DNA of 64,000 nt from Ectopseudomonas mendocina (GTDB lineage Bacteria > Pseudomonadota > Gammaproteobacteria > Pseudomonadales > Pseudomonadaceae). The translations under genes and the position numbers were made by a program. Below, piece after piece: positions 9,274 through 17,718 of this stretch. How positions within the stretch are numbered: position 1 is the stretch's first letter; each line of letters opens with the position of its first letter. Location: positions 124,001-188,000 of the forward strand of contig NZ_VRYE01000011.1 of the NCBI RefSeq assembly GCF_008041835.1, read 5' to 3'. The notes beneath the pieces were generated by a model. The model had not been told where the DNA came from. It saw nothing but the letters and a program-made list of their open reading frames with translations, and did not search any database.

Positions 9274-9454
9274 AGAACCGGCCCCAGTGGCTAATGCCGA
9301 TCAGATAAGGCCACCAAAGCGGCCTTTCGTAGGAGCCCCGCCCCGGGGCGAATGTCAATTGCGCATCACCCTGGTTCGCGGCGAGGCGCCACTCCTACGC
9401 ACTGACAGCGTCGACGCTTAACTGACTGGCATTACCCCAGTGGCCGGTTTTTTC
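9274..9454 (+). terminator. ppnP terminator, split by an inserted element
   Basis: The left arm AACCGGCC ends at 9283, and the right arm GGCCGGTT with a T-run starts at 9442. If the bases between 9292 and 9444 (the element plus one copy of the duplicated 10 bases) are removed, the two arms form an 8-bp stem with a 5-base loop followed by TTTTTT. The hairpin arms are now about 150 bases apart. Confidence 0.7.
9292..9434 (+). mobile_element. Miniature element copy A (about 143 bp) with terminal inverted repeats and 10-bp target duplication
   Basis: A non-coding element with imperfect terminal inverted repeats (TAATGCCGATCAGATAAG at the left, CTTAACTGACTGGCATTA at the right), flanked by a perfect direct repeat CCCCAGTGGC (9282-9291 and 9435-9444). 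The interior is a REP-type doublet: GTAGGAGCCCCGCCCCGGGG and, inverted, GGCGCCACTCCTAC. A second copy, inverted and roughly 85 percent identical by eye, lies at 17541-17686. It encodes nothing and no transposase is nearby, so it would have to be moved in trans. Confidence 0.75.
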
Positions 9455-9480
9455 TTTGACCGTCACCAGGACACAGCCCC

Positions 9481-10332
9481 ATGCCACGCTCCGCCCTTCT
9501 CGTTCCCATCGCCCTGCTCGTGGTGGCCATGGTCTCGATCCAGAGTGGCGCGTCACTGGCCAAGAACCTGTTCCCCCTGGTGGGCGCGGAAGGCACCACC
9601 ACCCTGCGCCTGGTGCTCGGGGCCATCATTCTGTCGCTGGTGATGCAGCCCTGGCGCACCAGGCTGGACCTGCGCAAGTGCCAGTCATTGCTCGCCTACG
9701 GCCTGGCGCTGGGCGGCATGAACCTGCTGTTCTACATGTCCCTGCAGAGCATCCCGCTGGGCATCGCCGTGGCCCTGGAATTTACCGGCCCATTGGCACT
9801 GGCGCTGTTCTCCTCACGCCGTCTGCTGGATTTCGTCTGGGTGGTTCTGGCCATCGTCGGCCTGTGGATGCTCCTGCCAACTGGCGTCACGCAGAACCCC
9901 ATCGACCCGCTCGGCGCCGCCCTGGCCCTCGGTGCGGGCGTTTGCTGGGCGCTGTACATCATATTCGGCCAGAAAGCCGGCGCCGAGCATGGCCGCCACA
10001 CCGTCGCGCTGGGTACCTGGGTCGCGGCCTTGCTGGTGTTGCCCATCGGGGTCTGGCACGCCGGTAGCGACCTGCTCAGCCTTGACCTGCTGCCCATCGC
10101 CCTCGGCGTCGCGGTACTGTCATCTGCCCTGCCCTACAGCCTGGAAATGGTGGCACTGACGCGCCTGCCAGCGCGTACCTTCAGCGTACTGATGAGCATG
10201 GAGCCAGCCGTTGCCGCAATGTGCGGCCTGGCCTTTCTCGGCGAGAAGCTGCTCTGGGGCCAATGGCTGGCCGTCGGCGCGATCATCGTCGCTTCAGCCG
10301 GAGCAGCCGCCACTATCAGACCCAAGCGCTAG
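9481..10332 (+). CDS. rhtA: Threonine/homoserine exporter RhtA (EamA/DMT transporter)
   Basis: Inner-membrane exporter of 283 residues in the drug/metabolite transporter family with ten predicted helices and two EamA repeats. Family-specific stretches resemble E. coli RhtA: MVSIQSGASLAKNLFPLVGA, IPLGIAVALEFTGPLALAL, LPYSLEMVALTRLPARTF and MSMEPAVAAMCGL. Transport of homoserine and threonine is inferred from that similarity. No good ribosome site is visible before ATG 9481. The gene lies just after the split ppnP terminator, and its stop overlaps the convergent ABC transporter gene by four bases. Confidence 0.88.
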   Translation: MPRSALLVPIALLVVAMVSIQSGASLAKNLFPLVGAEGTTTLRLVLGAIILSLVMQPWRTRLDLRKCQSLLAYGLALGGMNLLFYMSLQSIPLGIAVALEFTGPLALALFSSRRLLDFVWVVLAIVGLWMLLPTGVTQNPIDPLGAALALGAGVCWALYIIFGQKAGAEHGRHTVALGTWVAALLVLPIGVWHAGSDLLSLDLLPIALGVAVLSSALPYSLEMVALTRLPARTFSVLMSMEPAVAAMCGLAFLGEKLLWGQWLAVGAIIVASAGAAATIRPKR

Positions 10333-12086
10333 CTGCCGAATTGCAGCTCGGCCAACCGCGCATACAGCGGGTTGCTTTCGATCAGCTCGGCGTGACTGCC
10401 GATAGCAGCCAGCCTGCCGTGCTCGATCACCGCAATGCGATCCGCCTGCTTCACCGTGGCCAGACGATGGGCAATCACCAGCGTGGTGCGGCCGGTCATC
10501 AGTGACGGCAGCGCCTGCTGGATCAGGTGCTCACTCTCGGCATCCAGCGCACTGGTGGCCTCATCGAGCAGCAGAATCGGCGCATCAGCGAGCAACGCTC
10601 GGGCAATGGCCAGGCGCTGACGCTGCCCGCCCGACAGCCCCAGCCCGGCTTCACCGAGATGGGTCTGATAACCTTGCGGCAGACGCTGGATGAACTCATG
10701 GGCGTGCGCTGCCCGTGCAGCCGCTTCCACCTCGGCGGGGCTGGCATCCAGACGGCCATAGCGGATGTTGTCTTCGACCGAGCCGAAGAACAGCGCCGGG
10801 TTCTGCGACACCAGGGCGAAACTGGCGCGTAACTCACGTGGGTCGAGCTGATCGATCGGCACACCGTCGATAAGGATGCGTCCGCCCTGCGGATCGAAAA
10901 AACGCAGCAGCAGGTCGAACAAGGTCGACTTGCCGGCCCCGGACGGTCCGACCAGCGCCAGGGTCTCGCCTGCTGCCACCTGCAGATCGATACCATCGAT
11001 GGCGTAGCTGTCCGAGCGTGATGGATAGGCGAAGCGTACCGCCTGCAGTTCGATGCGCCCCTGTACCGGCTGCGGCAGATGCTGCGGCTGCTCGGGTGCG
11101 ACGATGGCATTGCCGGCGCGCAACAGCTCACCGATACGCTCGGCGGCGCCTGCCGCGCGCTGCAGTTCGCCGATCACCTCGCTCAGGGTGCCGAAGGACG
11201 AGCCGACGATCAGGCTGTAGAACACGAAAGCCGCCAGCTCACCGCCGGAAATACGCCCGGCGATCACGTCCATGCCACCGACCCAGAGCATCACCCCGAC
11301 GGCGCCGAGCACCAGCACGATGACCACCGTAATCAGCCAGGCACGCTGAGCGATGCGCTTGCGCGCCACATCGAATGCCGCCTCGGCGGAGTCGCCAAAA
11401 CGGCGCTTGTCCTCGTCCTGGTGGTTGTAGGCCTGCACCGTCTTGATCTGCCCCAGCACTTCACCCACATAGCTGCCGACGTCGGCCACACGGTCCTGGC
11501 TCTGCCGCGACAGCGCCCGCACGCGACGGCCGAACAGCAGGATCGGCGCCACCACCAGTGGCAGCGCGGCCAGCACGATACCGCTGAGTTTGGGGTTGGT
11601 GACCACCAGCAGCACGCTACCGCCGATCAGCATGATCAGATTGCGCCGGGCCATGGATAGCGACGAACCGATCACCGACTGCAGCAAGGTGGTATCGGCG
11701 GTCAGCCGCGACTGGATCTCCGAGCTGCGATTGCTTTCATAGAAGCCGGGATGCAGCTCGATCAGGTGATCGAACACCCGCCGGCGAATATCGGCCACCA
11801 CCCGCTCGCCGATCCACGACACCAGGTAGAAGCGCGTGTAGGTGCCAAAGGCCAGCGCCAGCACCAGCACGAAGAACAGCAGCAGGGACTGACGCAGCGC
11901 AGCCGGCGATTGCGTCGCCAGGCCCTGATCCACCAGCAGCTTGATGCCCTGGCCCATAGACAGGGTGATGGCTGCCGTGAACATCAGCGCCAGCAGCGCG
12001 CCCAGTACCCGGCCGCGATACGGGGCGACGAAGCACCAGGCCAGGCGTATGGCACCGCGCTGACGGGAAGAGAGCATCGAAATCAT
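10329..12086 (-). CDS. ABC transporter, fused permease and ATPase (MsbA-like exporter)
   Basis: Half-transporter of 585 residues: a six-helix membrane domain in the first 330 residues, then a nucleotide-binding domain. Walker A (GPSGAGKST), the Q-loop (VSQNPALFFGSV), signature (LSGGQRQRLAIARALL), Walker B (ILLLDEATSALD) and H-loop (IAHRLATV) are all intact. It would act as a homodimer exporting a lipid or drug-like substrate, which cannot be named. The start at 12086 (MISML) gives the family length. The open frame continues about 40 codons upstream in proline-rich sequence that I regard as non-coding. Confidence 0.88.
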   Translation of the reverse strand: MISMLSSRQRGAIRLAWCFVAPYRGRVLGALLALMFTAAITLSMGQGIKLLVDQGLATQSPAALRQSLLLFFVLVLALAFGTYTRFYLVSWIGERVVADIRRRVFDHLIELHPGFYESNRSSEIQSRLTADTTLLQSVIGSSLSMARRNLIMLIGGSVLLVVTNPKLSGIVLAALPLVVAPILLFGRRVRALSRQSQDRVADVGSYVGEVLGQIKTVQAYNHQDEDKRRFGDSAEAAFDVARKRIAQRAWLITVVIVLVLGAVGVMLWVGGMDVIAGRISGGELAAFVFYSLIVGSSFGTLSEVIGELQRAAGAAERIGELLRAGNAIVAPEQPQHLPQPVQGRIELQAVRFAYPSRSDSYAIDGIDLQVAAGETLALVGPSGAGKSTLFDLLLRFFDPQGGRILIDGVPIDQLDPRELRASFALVSQNPALFFGSVEDNIRYGRLDASPAEVEAAARAAHAHEFIQRLPQGYQTHLGEAGLGLSGGQRQRLAIARALLADAPILLLDEATSALDAESEHLIQQALPSLMTGRTTLVIAHRLATVKQADRIAVIEHGRLAAIGSHAELIESNPLYARLAELQFGS

Positions 12087-12217
12087 GGCAGGTCTCAGGT
12101 CAGCGGCCGAAGGTGTCGCAGCCGCTGGCGGCAGGAAGTTGAATGTCTGAGTCAGCAGTTGGGGGCAGCGGCGCGCAACCTCAAGCGGCTGCGTCCATTG
12201 CCGAGGCAAGCGACGGC

Positions 12218-12808
12218 TTATGAGCCCGTCTTCGCCAGCTCTGCTGGCGGACGATAATGGCCGGTAATGCGATAGCTGAAGAGGATGTCCTCCTCCTGCG
12301 TACCACGGCCGATGTTGTGCAGGATCAGCGGCACACCCGTTGCCGCCCGATGATCGCTGACGATACCGATATGCGTGAGGCCACGGCCCAGATCCCAGGT
12401 GACGATATCGCCCGGCCGATACGCCGAAGCCGCCTGGCTAAGCGGCAGCGACCAGCCCTGACGCTTGAACCAGGTCATCAGGTTGGGCACACGGCGGTGG
12501 TCGATATTGCTGTCCGGGCGATTCAGCCCCCAATTCTTCGGATAGACGGAGAAGCTGCCGCGCATGTCGCGGTGCACCGCTTCCTGCAAGTCCAGCCCCT
12601 GCTGGCGCAGTGCGCGGATCACCACGTCGGTGCAGACCCCGGTGGCCATCGGCACATCACCACCGGGATAGCTCAACTGGCGATAGGCCGGGTCATAGCT
12701 CAGCGTCACACCGATCTGCTGGCGTGCATCGCGCACCAGCTTTTCAGCTTCGATGGCCTGTGCGGCCAGCGCCAGTGACCAGAGCAACAGCAGAATCAGC
12801 CCGCGCAT
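12218..12808 (-). CDS. DUF1287 family secreted protein (NlpC/P60-like fold)
   Basis: Periplasmic protein of 196 residues with an N-terminal signal peptide (MRGLILLLLWSLALAAQA). The DUF1287 (YijF-type) hallmarks are present: GVCTDVVIRALRQ with the candidate catalytic cysteine, a conserved HRRVPNLMTWFKR and GLTHIGIVSDH with the histidine. The family is related to the NlpC/P60 amidase fold; its substrate is unproven. It lies 10 bases after the NAD-kinase-like gene on the same strand, so the two are probably co-transcribed. Confidence 0.82.
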   Translation of the reverse strand: MRGLILLLLWSLALAAQAIEAEKLVRDARQQIGVTLSYDPAYRQLSYPGGDVPMATGVCTDVVIRALRQQGLDLQEAVHRDMRGSFSVYPKNWGLNRPDSNIDHRRVPNLMTWFKRQGWSLPLSQAASAYRPGDIVTWDLGRGLTHIGIVSDHRAATGVPLILHNIGRGTQEEDILFSYRITGHYRPPAELAKTGS

Positions 12809-12817
12809 CTCGCTCTC

Positions 12818-13933
12818 CTATCGCGCCAGGGGGTACAGCAACTCTTCCCTGTAACCAGCCCAGACCCGTATGGCATCGGGAAAGGCGTCGTCCAGCGTCA
12901 CGTCGCCGCTGTCGACCAGCAGCGGCCGGCCATCCAGCGTCGCCAGCTTGCGCTTGGTCGCCACCACACGCAGGCGCTCCAGGCCAACCGCACGTAGCAC
13001 ACGCGGGCTGATCTGCTGGTTGCCACGCCCGATGACATGACCCTGCCCCCCGATGGCGGTGACCAGCAAGTAGGTCGGATGCGCCTCGACCAGGGCGAAC
13101 AACTCGGCCTCGTTGACGTCACGGGCGATCACCTGGCCGTCCTCGATCACATCGACGCCCAGCAAGGTGGTGTCCAGCCCGAGATTCTGCGCCAGGCCAT
13201 GCAAGGTCGAACCGGGGCCAAATACATAACGCACACCGGGCTCCCATTCAGCCTCCAGCCAGGCAGCCAGATCAGCCAGCACCAGCTCTTCGGACTCCAC
13301 GCCGCCCTGCTTGACCGCCTGCACGTAACCGCCCTCCTGCGGCACGCACAACTCGCCGTACCAGCGCGCGGTAACGCGCCCCTCACGCAGGGCATTCTCG
13401 TCGATATCACGCACCTCGCCGCTGGCCAGACGAACCAAACCGCCTTCGACCAGGCGCGCCGTCAGCTCACCGGCCGCTCGCGGGCTGATGGCGTACACCC
13501 CGGACTGGATCTTCACCCCCGCCGGAATGCCCAACACCGGCTGCCCGTCCCTGATCACGGCACATACATCACGCGCAGTGCCATCGCCACCGGCAAATAG
13601 AATCAGTGCCACACCGGCGTCCTGCAGGTGTTGCACAGCACGACGGGTGTCGTCGGCCGTGCTGGGCTCGTCGCCCAACTGTCCCAGCAGACGATGCTCA
13701 AAGCCCATCTGCGCCAACAAATCGCCGCCCATGGCACCGCGATAGGTGACGAACTCAATGCGCTCACGCAGCGCCAACAGTTGCTCCAGCGCCGTGCGCG
13801 TACGCTGCGCAGCCTTCGGTTCAACGCCGAGTGCCAGGGCCTGCTCGGCCACGCCGTCGCTGCCCTTGAGTGCAGCCGGGCCACCCAGCCCGGCCAGAGG
13901 GTTGATGATCAGACCTATATGAAAACGCGACAT
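12818..13933 (-). CDS. ATP-NAD kinase family protein (PA1572-like)
   Basis: Protein of 371 residues with the NAD kinase/diacylglycerol kinase nucleotide motif GGDGTARD, the N-terminal NPLAGLGGPAALKGSDG and a downstream VLGIPAGVKIQSGV. It is longer than classical NAD kinase (about 295) and belongs to a separate family whose C-terminal half (ending RVWAGYREELLYPLAR) is of unknown role. NAD phosphorylation is the likely activity. ATG 13933 has GAGGAAGG upstream; the longer open frame reading to 14104 lacks support. Confidence 0.85.
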   Translation of the reverse strand: MSRFHIGLIINPLAGLGGPAALKGSDGVAEQALALGVEPKAAQRTRTALEQLLALRERIEFVTYRGAMGGDLLAQMGFEHRLLGQLGDEPSTADDTRRAVQHLQDAGVALILFAGGDGTARDVCAVIRDGQPVLGIPAGVKIQSGVYAISPRAAGELTARLVEGGLVRLASGEVRDIDENALREGRVTARWYGELCVPQEGGYVQAVKQGGVESEELVLADLAAWLEAEWEPGVRYVFGPGSTLHGLAQNLGLDTTLLGVDVIEDGQVIARDVNEAELFALVEAHPTYLLVTAIGGQGHVIGRGNQQISPRVLRAVGLERLRVVATKRKLATLDGRPLLVDSGDVTLDDAFPDAIRVWAGYREELLYPLAR

Positions 13934-14081
13934 GCCTTCCTCAATTACCGGCAGACTGGCATGCAGCCTGCTTGTGCCTGTTCTGCGTTGCCGGCGTGAC
14001 GGTTTTCCGTACACCTTCACTGTCACCGCACCTTCATCCGGCACCACTAGACTGCGCGCAGAATCGATGAGGAGACAGGCC

Positions 14082-14261
14082 ATGAGCTTGCGCAACACTG
14101 CCAATCAGCCGCAACACCTGAACAACCACGCCCGCCCAACGCCGATCGGTGGCTTCATCATCGACGCCCAAGGGCGCGAAGTGCCGATCACCGAAGCGAT
14201 GATCCAGCAGGCCTGCCAGCTTCTGGAACAAAGCCTGCAGAACCGTCCACAGAAACGCTGA
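14082..14261 (+). CDS. PA1571 family small protein
   Basis: A 59-residue protein of a family confined to Pseudomonas, function unknown. It contains the family core GGFIIDAQGREVPITEAMIQ and a charged C-terminal helix (ACQLLEQSLQ). ATG 14082 is preceded by GGAG. It diverges from the NAD-kinase-like gene, the same arrangement as PA1571-PA1572 in PAO1, and converges on msrB. Confidence 0.82.
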   Translation: MSLRNTANQPQHLNNHARPTPIGGFIIDAQGREVPITEAMIQQACQLLEQSLQNRPQKR

Positions 14262-14264
14262 AAA

Positions 14265-14296
14265 AACTCAGCCGGGCTGCCCGCTCGTGGCAGCCC
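14265..14296 (-). terminator. Terminator of msrB, between convergent genes
   Basis: Stem GGGCTGCC/GGCAGCCC (14274-14281 and 14289-14296) with a 7-base loop. Read on the minus strand it is followed after about 8 bases by a T-tract (the A run at 14261-14266), so it best serves msrB. Confidence 0.55.
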
Positions 14297-14308
14297 ATCG
14301 TTCATCCA

Positions 14309-14707
14309 TCATGGCTCGCGCGGCGCGAGCTTCAGCGACACCGAGTTGATGCAGTAGCGCAAACCGGTCGGACGCGGCCCATCGGGAAAGACGTGGCCCA
14401 GGTGCGCATCGCATTTGGCGCATCTGACCTCGATACGCTGCATGCCATGGCTGAAGTCATCCAGCTCACGGATCACCGTCGCACTGAGCGGCTGAAAATA
14501 GCTGGGCCAGCCGCAACCGGAATCGTACTTGGCGGCGGAATCGAACAGCGCCTCGCCACAACAGACGCAGTGATAGACGCCCGCCACCTTGCTGTCGTGA
14601 TATTGCCCGGTAAAAGGCCGTTCGGTGCCACCCAGGCGGCAGACGTGGAACTGTTCCGGCGACAACACTTCACGCCAGGCATCCAGGGATTTCTCGACTT
14701 TATCCAC
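14309..14707 (-). CDS. msrB: Peptide-methionine (R)-S-oxide reductase
   Basis: Repairs the R isomer of methionine sulfoxide in oxidised proteins. The 132 residues contain both zinc-binding cysteine pairs (YHCVCCG and [12 protein letters not shown]), the core [13 protein letters not shown] and the catalytic cysteine in RYCINS. The start is a GTG at 14707 (reading [14 protein letters not shown] after the initiator), with AGGAGG 10 bases upstream. The open frame runs further upstream but its sequence is not MsrB-like. It diverges from alaA. Confidence 0.94.
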   Translation of the reverse strand: MDKVEKSLDAWREVLSPEQFHVCRLGGTERPFTGQYHDSKVAGVYHCVCCGEALFDSAAKYDSGCGWPSYFQPLSATVIRELDDFSHGMQRIEVRCAKCDAHLGHVFPDGPRPTGLRYCINSVSLKLAPREP

Positions 14708-14877
14708 GGACTGCTTCCCTCCTCGTAAAAAAGCCCGACCGACAGCTTTGCCAGGGTCAGGCTGCAACGTATGATTCGTGCCCAGTCTGTCACCCGCCCT
14801 GCGGGCTGCCAAGGTTCCGCCAAAGGATACTTTTGCAGCGTGATTCAGCGGGTCATCCACCGAATGGGATTTCTCAC

Positions 14878-16089
14878 ATGCAGGTCAGCAAATCGAACAA
14901 GCTCGCCAACGTCTGCTACGACATTCGCGGGCCAGTGCTCAAGCACGCCAAGCGTCTGGAGGAGGAAGGCCACCGCATCCTCAAGCTGAACATCGGCAAC
15001 CCGGCGCCGTTCGGTTTCGAGGCACCGGAAGAAATCCTCCAGGACGTCATCCGCAACCTGCCCACCGCGCAGGGCTACAGCGACTCCAAGGGTCTGTTCA
15101 GCGCACGCAAGGCGGTGATGCAATACTACCAGCAGAAGCAGGTCGAAGGCGTCACCATCGAGGACATCTACCTCGGCAATGGCGTCTCCGAGCTGATCGT
15201 GATGGCCATGCAGGCGCTGCTCAACAACGGTGACGAGGTGCTGATCCCGGCGCCGGATTATCCGCTGTGGACGGCTGCCGTGGCCCTCTCCGGCGGCAAG
15301 CCGGTGCATTACCTGTGCGATGAACAGGCCGGCTGGTTCCCGGATATCGCCGACATGCGTGCCAAGATCACGCCGAACACCAAGGCCCTGGTGCTGATCA
15401 ACCCGAACAACCCCACCGGCGCGGTGTACTCGCGCGAAGTGCTGCAGGACATCGTCGAACTGGCGCGCCAGCACAACCTGGTGATCTTCTCCGACGAGAT
15501 CTACGACAAGATCCTCTACGACGAAGCCGTGCACATCAGCACCGCTTCGCTGGCCCCGGACGTGCTCTGCCTGACCTTCAACGGCCTGTCCAAGAGCTAC
15601 CGCGTGGCCGGTTTCCGCTCCGGCTGGGTGGCCATCTCCGGGCCCAAGCACAAGGCGCAGAGCTATATCGAAGGCCTGGACATCCTGGCCAACATGCGCC
15701 TGTGCGCCAACGTGCCGAGCCAGCATGCGATCCAGACTGCGCTGGGCGGCTACCAGAGCATCAACGACCTGGTGCTGCCCAACGGCCGCCTGCTGGAGCA
15801 GCGCAACCGCGCCTGGGAGCTGCTCAACGACATTCCCGGGGTCAGCTGCGTCAAACCCATGGGCGCGCTTTACGCCTTCCCGAAGATCGACCCCAAGGTC
15901 TGCCCGATCCACAACGATGAGAAGTTCGTCCTCGACCTGCTGCTCTCGGAGAAGCTGCTGATCGTCCAGGGCACCGCCTTCAACTGGCCATGGCCGGATC
16001 ACTTCCGCGTGGTCACCCTGCCGCGCGTCGACGACCTAGAGCAGGCCATCGGCCGTATCGGCAACTTCCTCAAGGGCTACAGCCAGTAA
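14878..16089 (+). CDS. alaA: Alanine-synthesising aminotransferase AlaA (class I PLP enzyme)
   Basis: Aminotransferase of 403 residues in the AlaA/YfbQ group, which makes alanine from pyruvate and glutamate. Visible motifs are [32 protein letters not shown], the PLP-contact [22 protein letters not shown] and the lysine loop [20 protein letters not shown] 14878 begins the family N-terminus MQVSKSNKL; an earlier in-frame ATG at 14833 would add 15 unrelated residues. The next gene follows after 6 bases. Confidence 0.93.
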   Translation: MQVSKSNKLANVCYDIRGPVLKHAKRLEEEGHRILKLNIGNPAPFGFEAPEEILQDVIRNLPTAQGYSDSKGLFSARKAVMQYYQQKQVEGVTIEDIYLGNGVSELIVMAMQALLNNGDEVLIPAPDYPLWTAAVALSGGKPVHYLCDEQAGWFPDIADMRAKITPNTKALVLINPNNPTGAVYSREVLQDIVELARQHNLVIFSDEIYDKILYDEAVHISTASLAPDVLCLTFNGLSKSYRVAGFRSGWVAISGPKHKAQSYIEGLDILANMRLCANVPSQHAIQTALGGYQSINDLVLPNGRLLEQRNRAWELLNDIPGVSCVKPMGALYAFPKIDPKVCPIHNDEKFVLDLLLSEKLLIVQGTAFNWPWPDHFRVVTLPRVDDLEQAIGRIGNFLKGYSQ

Positions 16090-16095
16090 GCCGAC

Positions 16096-16548
16096 ATGGA
16101 TCTGCAGATCGACGACTTCTACAAGGACGCCGCCAGCGGCCTGCTCATGCTCTATCAGGCCTTCCCGCGCAAGATGGCGCTGTACGTGGAAGACCTGATC
16201 GGGCGTGAGGAGCCGGACGAATTCGGCCTACCCAGCAAGCGCCACCAGGCCTGCCTGGGGGCGCTGCTGTGGCTGGGCGAGGAAGGCTATCTGCGTTTCG
16301 AGTCGACCATCGCCTATGACGCGCTGGATCAGGCGGTGCTCAGCGAAAAAGGCTTCATGCGCCTGTCGCGCGGCATTCCCCATGCCCTGCGCGAAGGCGA
16401 AGCGCTGCCGCCGAGCGTGCGTCGCGTGCACGCCACCCTGGCCTTTCAGCTGCGTGAAGCACTGGCCCAGCAACATGGAGAACGAATTGCCCGTCTCACC
16501 CGTCTGTTGTTCGAAAGCCCGATGGCTACGGCAGGCGACATAGTTTGA
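16096..16548 (+). CDS. Conserved hypothetical protein downstream of alaA
   Basis: A 150-residue soluble protein that I do not recognise beyond being a Pseudomonas neighbour of alaA and htpX. It is mostly alpha-helical in composition, with a central stretch RHQACLGALLWLGEEGYLRFE that reads like a winged-helix or helical bundle. There is no signal peptide or membrane segment. It starts 6 bases after the alaA stop, so it is presumably translated from the alaA message. No function is assigned. Confidence 0.75.
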   Translation: MDLQIDDFYKDAASGLLMLYQAFPRKMALYVEDLIGREEPDEFGLPSKRHQACLGALLWLGEEGYLRFESTIAYDALDQAVLSEKGFMRLSRGIPHALREGEALPPSVRRVHATLAFQLREALAQQHGERIARLTRLLFESPMATAGDIV

Positions 16549-16559
16549 AATAGTCGCCA

Positions 16560-16590
16560 GTTGAAAGCCTGAGGGGCGCGCCCTTATATA
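16560..16590 (+). promoter_or_regulatory. Candidate sigma-32 (RpoH) heat-shock promoter of htpX
   Basis: GTTGAAA (16560-16566), a 14-base spacer and CCCTTATATA (16581-16590) resemble the RpoH consensus (CTTGAAA, 11-16 bases, CCCCATNT). It lies about 45 bases before the htpX start, and htpX is a heat-shock gene in E. coli. Confidence 0.55.
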
Positions 16591-16636
16591 GCCCGCATTA
16601 CTCGTACGTCTTTCCCGTGAGGAGTCCGTTCACACC

Positions 16637-17509
16637 ATGATGCGCATTATGTTGTTCCTGGCCACCAACCTGGCGGTGCTGGTTATCGCCAGCATCACCC
16701 TCAAACTGCTGGGGGTCGACCGCTTTACCGGCCAGAACCATGGCAGCCTGCTGATTTTCTGCGCCGTGTTCGGTTTCGCCGGCTCGCTGGTGTCGCTGTT
16801 CATCTCCAAGTGGATGGCGAAGATGAGCACCGGCACACAGATCATCACCCAGCCGCGCACCCGTCACGAACAGTGGCTGCTGCAGACCGTCGAGGAGCTG
16901 TCGCGCGAAGCCGGGATCAAGATGCCTGAAGTCGGCATCTTCCCGGCCTACGAGTCCAATGCCTTCGCCACCGGCTGGAACAAGAACGACGCACTGGTCG
17001 CGGTCAGCCAGGGTCTGCTCGAGCGTTTCTCCCCTGATGAAGTGCGCGCGGTACTGGCGCACGAAATCGGCCACGTCGCCAATGGCGACATGGTCACCCT
17101 GGCACTGATCCAGGGTGTGGTGAACACCTTCGTCATGTTCTTCGCGCGCATCTTCGGCAACTTCGTCGACAAGGTGATCCTGAAGAACGAAGACGGCCAT
17201 GGCATCGGCTACTTCGTCGCGACCATCTTCGCCGAGCTGGTACTGGGTATCCTGGCCAGCATCATCGTCATGTGGTTCTCGCGCAAACGCGAGTACAAGG
17301 CTGACGAAGCCGGTGCTCGCCTGGCCGGCACTGGCGCGATGATTGCCGCCCTGCAGCGCCTGCGTGCCGAGCAGGGTGTACCGGTGCAGATGCCCGACAG
17401 CCTGACCGCTTTCGGCATCAACGGCGGCCTGAAGAACGGCCTGGCCGGTCTGCTGATGAGCCACCCGCCGCTGGAAGACCGCATCGAAGCGCTGCGCCGT
17501 CTGGGCTGA
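16637..17509 (+). CDS. htpX: Membrane-bound zinc protease HtpX
   Basis: Inner-membrane M48 metalloprotease of 290 residues that degrades misfolded membrane proteins, overlapping with FtsH. It has two N-terminal helices (starting [15 protein letters not shown] and [15 protein letters not shown]), the zinc site [11 protein letters not shown] near residue 140, two more hydrophobic segments, and the third zinc ligand in [14 protein letters not shown]. The C-terminal [15 protein letters not shown] is typical. GAGG lies before ATG 16637. A heat-shock-like promoter precedes it and a split terminator follows. Confidence 0.95.
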   Translation: MMRIMLFLATNLAVLVIASITLKLLGVDRFTGQNHGSLLIFCAVFGFAGSLVSLFISKWMAKMSTGTQIITQPRTRHEQWLLQTVEELSREAGIKMPEVGIFPAYESNAFATGWNKNDALVAVSQGLLERFSPDEVRAVLAHEIGHVANGDMVTLALIQGVVNTFVMFFARIFGNFVDKVILKNEDGHGIGYFVATIFAELVLGILASIIVMWFSRKREYKADEAGARLAGTGAMIAALQRLRAEQGVPVQMPDSLTAFGINGGLKNGLAGLLMSHPPLEDRIEALRRLG

Positions 17510-17522
17510 CCCTTCGACTGAC

Positions 17523-17704
17523 AAAAGGCGACCTTCGGGTTAATGTCTGTCAGTTAAGCGTCGAAGCTGCAAATGGGTAGGAGCGGCGCCCCGCCGCGAA
17601 CCAGGGCGATACGCGATTGAAAAGCTTCGCCCCGGGGCGGGGCTCCTACGAAAGACCGCTTTGGCAAGCTTATCTGATCGGCATTGACCTTCGGGTCGCC
17701 TTTT
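17523..17704. terminator. Bidirectional terminator between htpX and tpm, split by an inserted element
   Basis: The left arm AAAAGGCGACC (17523-17533) and right arm GGTCGCCTTTT (17694-17704) would form a perfect 11-bp stem with a TTCG loop. They are now separated by the element at 17541-17686. Each side keeps one copy of the duplicated loop ACCTTCGGGT. Confidence 0.75.
17541..17686 (-). mobile_element. Miniature element copy B (about 146 bp), inverted relative to copy A
   Basis: Same element as 9292-9434, in opposite orientation. On the minus strand it begins CAATGCCGATCAGATAAG and ends CTTAACTGACAGACATTA, with the same internal REP doublet (GTAGGAGCCCCGCCCCGGGG and its mate GGCGCCGCTCCTAC). 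It is flanked by perfect 10-bp direct repeats ACCTTCGGGT at 17531-17540 and 17687-17696. Those repeats are exactly the loop and inner stem of the htpX/tpm terminator. Confidence 0.78.
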
Positions 17705-17718
17705 GCATTGGGCTGCCG

